This document shows positions 11,401 through 20,700 of a stretch of 64,000 nucleotides of DNA, in pieces. The translations under genes and the position numbers were made by a program. The DNA lies in assembly GCF_001625305.1 (NCBI RefSeq), contig NW_017803954.1:319760-383759 (forward strand), given 5' to 3'. The stretch is from Branchiostoma belcheri (lineage: Eukaryota > Chordata > Leptocardii > Amphioxiformes > Branchiostomatidae). Numbering within the stretch: the stretch's first letter is position 1; the number at the start of each line of letters is the position of its first letter. The notes beneath the pieces were generated by a model that was not told the DNA's origin, did no database searches, and was given only the letters and a program-made list of their open reading frames with translations.

Positions 11401-11794
11401 TGAAAAAGGTGTAGATATTTCTTCTGCTTCAAATGAGATGCAAAAGTGCAATTGTACCAGAAAATAGCAGCAAATTGCAAGTTTTTTTTCTATCAGGAAA
11501 CACTATGAGACAAAACTGGACAGTTCAGAATCTACATTTTTAACAAAAGTTCACTTACACCGTTTTTGCTGGATTTTCCCCTTTCCTGGTTGGTATTCAA
11601 GCATTTTTTAAGCAACATGTGAATTAGTAACTTTACAGACATGGCTTTGTGCTAAACCTGTGAAGTAGAAGTGTAGGAAGGATGAGTTGTTGAGATGCTA
11701 GACTTGTTTCTTCCAGGTTCGCACCAAGGACATGGGAGGATACGCCACGACCACTGACCTGACCCACGAGGTGTGTAACAACCTCCGTGTGTGA
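2038..11794 (+). CDS. IDH3B: NAD-dependent isocitrate dehydrogenase, beta subunit (mitochondrial)
   Basis: Subunit of the mitochondrial matrix enzyme that oxidises isocitrate to 2-oxoglutarate in the TCA cycle; in animals alpha is catalytic and beta and gamma are partner or regulatory subunits. Coding exons: 2038-2079, 4076-4144, 4677-4775, 5044-5179, one of 6189-6252, 7231-7294 or 7701-7755, then 8225-8357, 8673-8806, 8957-9059, 9350-9496, 9774-9868, 10073-10133, then 11222-11320 or 11717-11794. Every junction is AG/GT and phases close to 393 codons (386 with the last exon). Residues 1-37 form an Arg/Ser-rich presequence typical of mitochondrial import. Diagnostic motifs are [65 protein letters not shown] and [10 protein letters not shown]. 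The CCMQ and [13 protein letters not shown] segments favour beta over gamma. The start codon sits in a strong context (A at -3, G at +4). Exon 1 is present twice (also 3585-3626), and the peptide is identical either way. Confidence 0.95.
2410..2685. repeat. Unmatched insert ending at an assembly N
   Basis: This 276-base stretch follows copy A and is absent after copy B. It is rich in scattered ACGAC/GTCGT words on both strands and contains no convincing coding frame. It ends at a single N (2686). It could be part of a transposable element present in one haplotype, cut off where a contig ended. The family is not recognised. Confidence 0.4.
2687..3949. repeat. Copy B of duplicated IDH3B promoter/exon 1 block
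   Basis: Second copy of the block at 1133-2409, starting at the base after the N at 2686. It carries another intact exon 1 (3585-3626, donor GTAAGG) coding for the same 14 residues as copy A. Unlike copy A, it runs directly into the rest of intron 1, so it is the physically continuous first exon in this assembly. Confidence 0.85.
3585..3626 (+). CDS. IDH3B: IDH3B exon 1, second copy
   Basis: ATG plus 13 codons ([14 protein letters not shown]) ending in phase 0 at a GTAAGG donor, identical in protein to 2038-2079. It would splice to 4076 to complete the mitochondrial presequence. It is either an allele placed in tandem by assembly or a true duplicate first exon. Confidence 0.75.
5297..6102 (+). 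mobile_element. Non-autonomous Helitron-like element
   Basis: The 806-bp segment begins with TC after an A (5296) and ends with CTAG before a T (6103), the A/T insertion context of Helitrons. Eight bases before the terminal CTAG is a hairpin with a 9-bp stem (about 6069-6090, ATATTTGCT/AGCAAATAT). Near the 5' end is a strong palindrome (GGGTTCACCAC...GTGGTGAACCC, about 5309-5341), and GTGGTGAACCCAT recurs near the 3' end (about 6051-6063). Inside is a CT-rich tract and two direct copies of a 72-bp unit (5661-5732 and 5733 to about 5789). There is no Rep/helicase coding. It fills most of IDH3B intron 4 and ends 86 bp before alternative exon 5a. Confidence 0.5.
6189..6252 (+). CDS. IDH3B: IDH3B alternative exon 5a
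   Basis: 64-bp exon with a pyrimidine-rich tract and CCCATAG acceptor and a GTACTC donor. With the preceding G it codes [10 protein letters not shown] then [12 protein letters not shown]. It occupies the same position and phase as 7231-7294 and 7701-7755. It is the only copy with a Ser-x-Asn-(x)3-Arg arrangement (SLNMDVR), as in classical isocitrate dehydrogenases. All three exons have length 3n+1, so exactly one must be spliced in to keep the frame. Confidence 0.8.
7231..7294 (+). CDS. IDH3B: IDH3B alternative exon 5b
   Basis: 64-bp exon between a TTTCCAG acceptor and a GTACAA donor. It codes [22 protein letters not shown], the same length as 5a. It shares the TP, GEL, Asn-Met and final Arg positions with its neighbours but has Gly where 5a has Ser in the SxN motif. 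Start phase 1 and end phase 2 match the other two copies. Confidence 0.8.
7701..7755 (+). CDS. IDH3B: IDH3B alternative exon 5c
   Basis: 55-bp exon after a CCACCAG acceptor, ending at a GTAAAT donor. It codes [19 protein letters not shown], three residues shorter than 5a/5b but in the same phase, so it can replace them without a frameshift. Its GELMGxNM core is close to 5b, suggesting that 5b and 5c arose by the more recent duplication. Confidence 0.8.
9086..9252. repeat. 21-bp minisatellite in an IDH3B intron
   Basis: About eight head-to-tail copies of a 21-bp unit (GTTTCTTGTCAAMTACACATT) lie 27 bp downstream of the exon ending at 9059. The units differ mainly at one C/A position. There are no spacers and no sign of coding; the open frames across it follow from a period divisible by three. 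Confidence 0.9.
11222..11320 (+). CDS. IDH3B: IDH3B alternative last exon 12a
   Basis: Terminal exon with a TTCACAG acceptor. It codes [20 protein letters not shown] then [12 protein letters not shown] and a stop. The [10 protein letters not shown] motif is the conserved end of the family. It competes with 11717-11794, which starts with almost the same words. I see no AATAAA between this stop and the second copy, so the two transcripts may share the downstream polyadenylation site. Confidence 0.8.
   Translation, partial: VRTRDMGGYATTTDLTTAIIDNLHKGKYSSFV
11717..11794 (+). CDS. IDH3B: IDH3B alternative last exon 12b
   Basis: Second terminal exon with acceptor TTCCAG. It codes [15 protein letters not shown] then [10 protein letters not shown] and a stop. 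It is in the same phase as 12a, seven residues shorter and different in its last 10 residues. Mammalian IDH3B is also known to use alternative 3' exons with different C-termini, so the arrangement may be old. Confidence 0.8.
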   Translation, partial: VRTKDMGGYATTTDLTHEVCNNLRV

Positions 11795-12034
11795 GGACCC
11801 GGCCCTGGAGCTGACAGACAGCAGATAGCAGTACATAAACAATACACATGTATATGGTCTTTTGCAATAGATACATTTAGAAGAAAACTATACCACATTA
11901 CATAGTATTGTGTATAAATACTTAATATGTGTACATATAGTTTCACTGAGATGTTTGACAGTGTTTTATTTGGGTAAGGTGCAAAGTCTATTGATAGTCC
12001 CTTTTTACACATTGTGAAGTTTTACCATAAAGGC

Positions 12035-12040
12035 ATTAAA
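12035..12040 (+). terminator. Probable IDH3B polyadenylation signal
   Basis: ATTAAA, the commonest variant of the polyadenylation hexamer, lies about 240 bases after the stop of exon 12b. It is the first convincing signal downstream of the gene. Confidence 0.4.
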
Positions 12041-12487
12041 ACTATTTATATGTTTTAAACAATCTGTACTGATATTTATTCATCAGTAAAGTTCACATAT
12101 CAATGGAACAGTATGATAATGAAGATGGCATTTAAGATGATATCACAGTTTCAAACATAACTTATGGTACATGGAATGTTTCATCCATTTGTAATCTTAT
12201 GAAAATTCAAGACGTCAAAGCTGCTCATATGGTGTATACCCTGATATATTAGGAATAGGAATACATTTATATGTACCAAAGCAGTATTTGTGTCAGATTC
12301 ACACCTCAGAAATACAGCTGTCTTCTCAGATGTGGCCTGGTGATTTTTATGTGGTGTAGATAAGGGATAGAAAGACTGCATGAATTAGGTATATTGTGGC
12401 CAGGGTGCTAAACATGATTCCATTCTATACCTCAATTTAACATGATGGGCTATTACAACCTTTAATTCATTATCTGAGTGTGATCAC

Positions 12488-12905
12488 TACCCCTGCTGCA
12501 ATACATGGTGCTGAAATGTAATCCCACCCTATATCACCCCTGCTACAATACATGGTTGTGTCCATGGTGCTGAAATGTAATCCCACCTAAAATGTAATAT
12601 CACCCCTGCTACAGTAATGGTTGTGTCCATAGTATTGAAATGTAATCCCACCCTACCACCCCTACTACAGTACATGGTTGTGTCCATGTTACTGAAATGT
12701 CATCCAACCCTACCACCCCTGCTACAGTAATGGTTGTGTCCATGGTCCTGAAATGCCATCCCATCCTACCACCCCTATTACCGTAGATGGTTGTGTCCAT
12801 TGTACTGAAATACCCTACCACCCCTGTTACAGTACATGGTTGTGTCCATGGTACTGAAATGCCCTCCCACCCTATCACCCCTTCTATAGTACATGGTTGT
12901 GCCCG
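12488..12905. repeat. About 58-bp minisatellite downstream of IDH3B
   Basis: Roughly seven tandem units of 50-66 bp built around ACATGGTTGTGTCCATGGTRCTGAAATG and a CCCACCCTACCACCCC tail. Units vary by small indels and substitutions. Reading frames through it on either strand are repeat artefacts. Confidence 0.85.
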
Positions 12906-15454
12906 AAGTCCCTGCTGTATGGACTTTCTCCTTATGAATTCTATTCACAAGAATTTCAGCACCGGAAACGAGCGCCCCATCCACATAGCAAAGTCCACAA
13001 ATCCCGATAGATTACCACAGAGTTTTCGCTGAAATCGATTCTTACCTTTACTAGAATCCAAAAGCCAGTTTTCCTAATTCCTTCCTTACAATAACCAGTC
13101 CCGTTAGATATTGACTGGAGCCTAGGGCGTCTTCCCGACACGTCCGTATCTTTAGTAATTTGTCCATGGGAATCCAATACCCTCACCCTTCCCCCGCGCG
13201 CCATCCATTACATAATTTGTCACACGGTACAGGCGGATCTGCCCCCGATAATTCCCGCTGATTAATTAACACGCTGAGCGTCTTTCATGTCTCCAGACTT
13301 GAAGGCTCCTGCGAGCTGCCGAGAAATTCATCAAACCACCCCGCTATCTGCGGGACCGTGAAGGGTGGATTACCCGCATATTTGGTAATTTGCTCAAAGG
13401 AGTATCAGAATACGATATCTTCAACGGCTGTCTCCTGAGTGTTTAGACAGCTTAACCTCAAGTCTTTGTCTGCAAGGGTACGGAAGGAACGCTTAAACTG
13501 ATATCTAACGATGGAAAAACGCCATCGGAAGATACAGGTTGGCAATTTTAGTTTGTTATCTTCCTAGCTATTCTGCTACCTATTGAAACGCACTATACAG
13601 AGTGTGTCATATCGGACTGACTGCATTGTGATCCATTGCGCCGTAGCTCGCTCTTGTCTCCTTCTATCATCGCTATCATTCACAGTTATTGTTACAGACT
13701 GATAATTTATTTGTATGCCGCACTGCATGGTTCCTCTAGTCATTTGATATTGTAAGGGAGTGTAAGTATGAATTTACAAATTTTAGGATTGTTCTAATAA
13801 TTGATTCTGTTTAAAAGTAATTTCATAAAACTACAAAAAGTGTTAAGCTGAAATTAAGACGATTTTCTTTGGAACTTACAGAACAACTCTTTCCGCCAAT
13901 GACTGCAGCTCCACAATGAATAGTCTAGCAGCGCTATTGATCCAATATATGTTTAAGTATAACGTACACTAAGTCTTGCTCAAACCTGAATCTTGAATTC
14001 TACCGATGACGTCATAAACTTTTGTAAAGTGTTTACAGCGTTGAGGACATAACAGGGGTAAAGGGCTGCAAAACCTGTTCGTTTGAATTTCCGTATCAAA
14101 GTTGAATGAGGAGAAGAAGGAGAAGAAAGGATGTTACATGGAAGTCCGAACCGTAGAGGTATGGAATGGGGATCCAAAAATATGTAGATGCTAAAAAATA
14201 AATAGTTCGGATTCTACCTCCTGGCTGGTTGTTTGAGGTAAATAGCATAACTCTGTACATATGGTATTGCTAGCAGTCTTGCAAAATCGGAAACTGACTG
14301 ATATGCTGATTCCGGGTTTGGGGCAGATGCTGCATGTGGCGCATGCTGCACTTCATGCAGGCTCCGCACGGGGCGCCTCTCCCACGCCTTAGCGGTACGT
14401 TTTGTATGACGTCACCCATATCAGCTACAGAGCAATTTCAAACCCGTTCGGTACATTGCAGTCTGTATACATGTGTGAAAGTTGCGTGTCGCGTACCACA
14501 GCGAAGCAATTATAAATTCTTCTCACGAACGCTGAAAAATCTTTTACGGTGATAGAAAACTCGTCGGATATTGTGGCGAGTTCAGATGGTGCGGCAGTGG
14601 TTATCTGAACTAAGCTCTCGGTATTTCCCAAGGCATTGATAGAATAATATAACCGTGTAGAACTTGTGTAGAATTCAGAATAAGCATAATTCTTACTGAA
14701 GCCCAACTTACAGAAACCTACTTCTAGTGCGAAAAATGGCATAGGGTAAAATAAGAAATTCTCAAATTAAACTGGAACTTAATTTGCAAATTCCCCGAAG
14801 GAACTTAGCAGCAAAACTGTATTTTATAATCACGTACCAATTCATTGTTGTGCGTACCGATGTGCTTAAATTCATTCAGTCCTTATAATACAAATAGTGT
14901 CTCGGACGTATTGGTTATCAATTGTACCAGTTTTATCGGACGTGAACAAGGTCACTTGCCTCGTGCGTGGCGTATTCGCTAGGGGCTATGCTACTTTATA
15001 TCTAACTTTGGGCTCAGGCCTCCTGTGGAGGCAAATTGTCCCGCTTGTGAAATATTGACTAAGCAGATTAAGAAAATGCTTTACTGCGACAGTTTGGGGC
15101 CAGAAAGTCACTAATACCCTTAATGCGTATCTCTGCGATGACAAAGTGCTTCTATCTCGCAGACAATTTACACAATATCCGTTCTTCACAGATATGAATC
15201 ACACTGCGGGAACTTTCCCTCAGGTTACGTTTGTGCCCGTCCAAAGATGATAAATACCAGTAATTGAAAAGTGCGAGATTAATTCAGACACACATCCCGG
15301 GCGTTTTAATAGGCGGTTGTCGCCTGAAACATCGGAGGGATCACATCAGCCCGCCCCCCGCTCCGCACACCGTACATCATGGCAGACAGTTCGGGGCGAA
15401 TCAAAGTCCTCCGCGCCGATAACTGGGCTTGATGAAGATCTCTTCTCATGGAGG
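12906..15454. other. Gene-free single-copy DNA, first part
   Basis: No exon with coherent splice sites or recognisable protein similarity was found on either strand. The sequence is mostly non-repetitive and includes a TTAATTAA-type homeodomain motif near 13261-13269. It may hold regulatory elements, but none can be proved from sequence alone. Confidence 0.4.
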
Positions 15455-16515
15455 TTTGTACGGCCAGACACACGGACTCCGGGCCGGTAATAACGTATTT
15501 CATCACGGCACGGGAGAGCTCAGTCTGTGGCCGGGAACAGCGCCGTTATGTGTGGAGAACTGTACAAAATTGCTTGTTTGTTTGTTTGTTTGTTTGTTTG
15601 TACTTCTGTGGTGTTGTACGGCCAGACACACGGACTCCGGGCCGGTAATAATGTATTTCATCACGGCACGGGAGAGCTCAGTCTGTGGCCGGGAACAGCG
15701 TCGTTATGTGTGGAGAATTGTACAAAATTGCTTGTTTGTTTGTTTGTTTGTTTGTTCGTTTGTTTGTTTGTTTGTACTTCTGTGGTGTTGTACGGCCAGA
15801 CACACGGACTCCGGGCCGGTAATAACGTTTTTCATCACGGCACGGGAGGGCTCAGTCTGTGGCCGGGAACAGCGTCGTTTACGTGTGCAGAACTGTACAA
15901 AATTGTTTGTTTGTTTGTTTGTTTGTTTGTACTTCTGTAGTGTTGTACGGCCAGACACACGGACTCCGGGCCGGTAATAACGTATTTCATCACGACACGG
16001 GAGGGCTCAGTCTGTGGCCGGGAACAGCGTCGTTATGTGTGGAGAATTGTACAAAATTGCTTGTTTGTTTGTTTGTTTGTTTGTTTGTTTGTTTGTTTGT
16101 TTGTTTGTACTTCTGTAGTGTTGTACGGCCAGACACACGGACTCCGGGCCGGTAATAACGTATTTCATCACGGCACGGGAAAGCTCAGTCTGTGGCCGGG
16201 AACCGTCGTTTGGAGAACCGTACAAAAGTGTTATGTGTTTGTACGTATGCATAGTTTTACTACTAGATATGCAGTTAATACCGCACCGATGATAACGTTT
16301 TCATCCCGATACACGAGAGCTCAGTGTGTGGCCATGTCAGAGAATCATGTCATGTGGACGGCTTTGTAACAAGTATTGCGGGATTGCTTGTTAGTTACCT
16401 AGCAAGCTAAGTTTGTTCATTTGAGTTTTTATGTAGTTCCAAACTACCAGACAGACTCAGACGCACCAATAATAATGTATTCATCATCACACCTAAGGGC
16501 GAGCTCGGCGGGAGG
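15455..16515. repeat. Satellite array, ~155-178 bp units with internal (TTTG)n
   Basis: Five clear units begin with TACGGCCAGACACACGGACT at about 15459, 15617, 15791, 15946 and 16124. Each carries the same ~100-bp core and then a (TTTG)n tract whose length (about 5 to 11 repeats) explains most of the period change. Two further decayed cores follow near 16280-16340 and 16440-16515 without the microsatellite. Long frames here (Cys-Leu-Phe-Val repeats) are not genes. Confidence 0.9.
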
Positions 16516-17456
16516 GTAACTTGACAAGACCAACTTAGCGGCTTATTAGGACGTACTCCTGCCAATAAAGACACTGTAGGTCTCCACAGGGATCGTCGTT
16601 CCCGCCTAAAACACCTCAACTAACTCCGCTGAAAACCATTTGGCATTCCTGGCCTACACCGTGAGATTGGGACAGCTCGTCCCCAGTGGCTCACACAACT
16701 CGATATCATTGTGCTGTGATATCGGCTTCATTAGATAAAAGCTACCCAAACGCCACTTTCCATTCCCGTATCCGCCAGCCTGTCGCCATACGAGTCAGGA
16801 GCTAAAGACGTCGGGACGGTCCCCTGTGGATCACTGCTGCTATCCTGGGCGGGTATTCGTTACATCGGCTGCGTGGATGTGTCACAGGTGATGCAGCATG
16901 TTTTAAAACGTCTCCGTTACACTTTTAATCACTGACCGCACCAAAGGCATTGTTTGTTCATCGTGTTGACCGTTTCCAAGAAAGCGTAGGCGGAATAAAT
17001 CGTGAGCGGTTTTGGGCAATAGACTAAAAGGCGAGGGAAGGGCCCGTGCCTTCCGAGAATGGTGGCTGACCTCAGCTTAATTAAGAAAGGATATACATAT
17101 ATACCCCGCTGTATATGAGGCTCGGGGGGATTTGCTCAATATGGCCGCCAGTAGTACAGAGGTCCTTTCTGTCCGATCCATTTTTTTTGTTTTAGAAATT
17201 AGAGAGCCATGAAACTAAGCTGGTGGTGCCCCTAGTCCTGTCCGTCGTCGATTGTAAGAGTACTCACATGTAAAATCGTCACCAAACATTGTTAAAGTTA
17301 CGCCATTATTTTTACCATGCCACTTAGAGACGATGGTGAGCATACGTAATGGCTTAAACGTTACCTTTAGCAATCTATGAGTGTTGTATGACATCAGATT
17401 TACATTAAAACCCCAACACCATTTATCATCTCCGTAGCATGTTACCAAGAAAACCT
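16516..17456. other. Gene-free single-copy DNA, second part
   Basis: No coding exon seen. It includes a perfect TTAATTAA at 17077-17084. GC content and low repetitiveness resemble the flanking gene-free DNA. Confidence 0.35.
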
Positions 17457-17750
17457 GCACGCCTCCTCCCTCCCCCAACGCACCTACTAAGTTCTCTCCA
17501 CAGTACTGAAATGCCGACAACCTTCCAGTTTGACACCAATCTCTCCCTCATTACAATCCTGTTAAGAATTCTACCCGCCTGCCCCCTCCCTCAGACCGCC
17601 TGCTAGTCCCTCTCCACAGTAGTAAAATGCCGGCAGCTTCAAGTTTGACACCACTCCCTTCCTCATTACAATCCTGTTAAGAATTCTACCCGCCTGCCCC
17701 CTCCCTCAGACCGCCTACCAGGCCCTCTCCACGGTGCTGAAATGCCGGTA
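17457..17750. repeat. 115-bp tandem repeat, about 2.6 copies
   Basis: The words TTTGACACC (about 17530 and 17645) and CTGTTAAGAATTCTACCCGC recur with a 115-bp period. Each unit ends with a CTCCACAGTRCTGAAATGCCG-like segment, which resembles part of the minisatellite unit near 12.5 kb. Confidence 0.8.
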
Positions 17751-20700
17751 GTGCTGCTGCCGCTTTCCGCCCCGGGGCTCCACAAACCGACTTCACGCCT
17801 TAATTTCCTCCCATTAATTCACGTTAACCTGAGAAACGCAGAAATAATTGGGACAACGTGTCTCCAATCTGTAATCCCCGGTCACTCCGTGCAGTGGAGC
17901 GGCGCTAATTGTTCTGCCAACTCCGCCAGGAAATCCCGACAATTGTTGTTTCGGCTGCCGCAGAACAAACCCGTAGTTTCAGCTCTACAGTGGGAGGATG
18001 AGCGGTTCTTTTTGTGCCCTGATCATACCAAGATCTAGTATTTCCATGACTCTCACTTGCTTTCATATGGCTTTCTGTGTTTTGTTTCGTCCTAGCGTAA
18101 TGTAAGCTTCAGTTTTATGATTTGTATCGTACTGCGGTTAGCTATTTGCGGCTCTTGACGCCCAGGCTGTACAGCAGCTTGAGGTAGTGTATGACATCAA
18201 TCTGGGAACAGCCGCCCTTACCGCCCGGGCTTACAGGCATAGCCGGCATACCTCTCTGTTACCTGCCGCTGTTCTGTCAGACTTCGCGGCAGGTACAACA
18301 TCTAAGTATAAAGACAAAGGGATATTGACACAGACATTACAGAATGTACCATTACAATTAACTACACGAACACATATCGTATTGTCTGTTTAGATCAAGG
18401 ACAATGAACGACTGGATTGTACACGGTACGTAATCCAAATGAGGTGTTTTTATTCTTGGTAATCAACAAAATAAAATGAAAGTACTAATTTCCAATATTA
18501 TAAAAATTCCAAGCAATAAGATGGTGGAACAACATAAAGAGATGATGATGTAATTTTTTTAGCTGTCTCTTTTGTACTATTACAACTCTGCTGTATACGT
18601 AGAGATTTTAAGTTGATAACAATATTGTAGAGTACAAGTAACTATCCCAATCGCCTTGGGCACCTCCAACGTTTCCACTCAGAAAGTCTCTGACCGGAAC
18701 TAAGCTGATCAATTCACTTGAGTTACGGGCCATCTCGCCTCCGCGATCTCAGCGCCGATAAGACAGAGACAGAGCGGCAGTAGCGTCCCTGGAGGCCTTG
18801 TCAGCGGGGGGAACGCTTGCAGACGCCGCGATGACTGAAGATGCGTTCAATAGCCTATAACAAGACTATCTCGGTGCGGGCAGCGCGAGCCGGCGGACCC
18901 TGGGCGGTGGATAAGGGGCAGGTCCGCGCCTCCCCCCGGGAGCTGGGAGGCCAACAGGAACGCTGGTAGACGCCAAGATGACGGAGGTGGGAGGCAGTAC
19001 CACTTTAGCGAGCAGACATGAGGAGATAGCCTCAACCCCTCCTGATGACATTATAACAACCAGCACTATGAAACATGACGAAAAGGTCTAACCACATATG
19101 CGTAACCCGGGAACTTTTCGTGTAGAATTTTTCACAGCAGAACCTTTAATTTAATGGAGTTATGAAAATGTCAGACTGAGTAGAGCAGTAGAGCCTACTT
19201 TCCATTTCGGAATTTTCCCATCAATGTTGTCGTAGATGTTATTTTCCGAATTCGGCCCTGTTTGGTTAATCTGACGTGACTTTGTAAGCAAAGTGTGCAA
19301 TTTACCCTTGTGTGTAAAGTAATGGGACGTGAAGGACAGCCTCGTGACAGAATGTACATCATGGATATAAATCTCCTCATACCAGAAGTGACCCCGAGTA
19401 ACCCGGCAAGTCTGGTGCAATACGTCAGCCTGACGTCGGGCGGCGGACGACTGAGCCTGTGACGGGCCCGGCAGGTTACTCCCAGTCATCAGTAAGGTCC
19501 GCCTGTGACGTCCGTCACGAGAGTAAGGGTCACATCAAGCTGTCAGTTCCCTGCTTGAGAAATGGCAACGTTAACCTCAAAAAAGTCTAATAGCCCAACT
19601 CTCTTCTCACTAAGAGTAGGAGTTCTACATAAAAGGGAAAATACATTATGGCCGTCCCTGGGGCAACTACTGTCAGATTGAGCCCAACTTTGTACAATGC
19701 TAGCCGCTTCAGCCCCTTGTGTTTCACTCTCAATACCTAAAAGCTTCTGATTTAAAGGTTTGAGGAAATCCTCGCTCTCTATAATTGGATCCCTTTCAGA
19801 TGATTTGATCATTACCTGAAAATACATTAACGTACTCTCCGTATCACTTTTTGAATTGTTAACAGTCTCCCTAACTCTGTGTTTGACACTAATTACAACC
19901 CTATGAAAGTGCAGACCTGGCCGCCTGAAGATAGGCAGGTCCGCGGCCTTTGCCCAAGGTGCTGAAATGTTTGATGTTCTAGTCTAAATTTCAGCACAAT
20001 GTGCCGACAAGATATGATTTGTGTCAGTGTAAAGCCATTTTGCTGATAGATAGCCTTCTCTTTAGTGACGATTTATCGCACGGTTAGGGCTCTTACAACA
20101 TAATGATAGGCGCACGAGTTAGTTGTTCTAGCATAGTTCTAACTCCATAAGATGGTGTACATTGGAAGGTGAAAAAGTCTTATTGGATACAAACATCTCT
20201 TTGGATATGGCGGATATACCGCAGTTTTGGCAGGCGTGCACACAAACAACTTTCTGTTTGGAAGTTTCCTAATAATTTTTTTCTAGTTTTATCAGCTGTG
20301 TCAGTGTTTTACATTTAAAATATATCCTTCTCGGCAAATGTGGTACTGTTCGGTAGCGGTTACTGTTTTGTGACGCATTCACCCGTACTGGTAACGACGC
20401 GATCCTAATGGCGTTGATTAGGAACGATTTGATGATGATCAGGATTCACGTTCAACAAATCAGAAGAAATTGTTGTAGTGTTCGGCATTTGGACCGCTGC
20501 GTTACTGTTTTTGATGTCGTAATTTATTGTTCTGCTCGCGAAGTGACTGATAGAACCAATAACAACCGAACCAGTTCCCCGTCCCCGCGTTACTCCACTT
20601 AACAAATTGTCGCTTGAAATTACAAGCCGTCTCAGGAGAAACTTTCTGTCATCAATTTTTATCTTTCCAGGGAGCGTCCCCTGCGCGCGAGCAGACAGCC

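Noticed and set aside
12609..12984. Frames rich in MDTT/WTQP words on the minus strand
   Set aside because: They run through the 58-bp minisatellite and lack splice or start support.
15429..16369. Overlapping 80-180 codon frames with CLFVCLFV and QTHGLRAGN
   Set aside because: All come from the satellite array and its (TTTG)n tracts.
18180..18202. let-7-like GAGGTAGT start
   Set aside because: Matches only the seed region; the rest differs and no suitable hairpin is evident.
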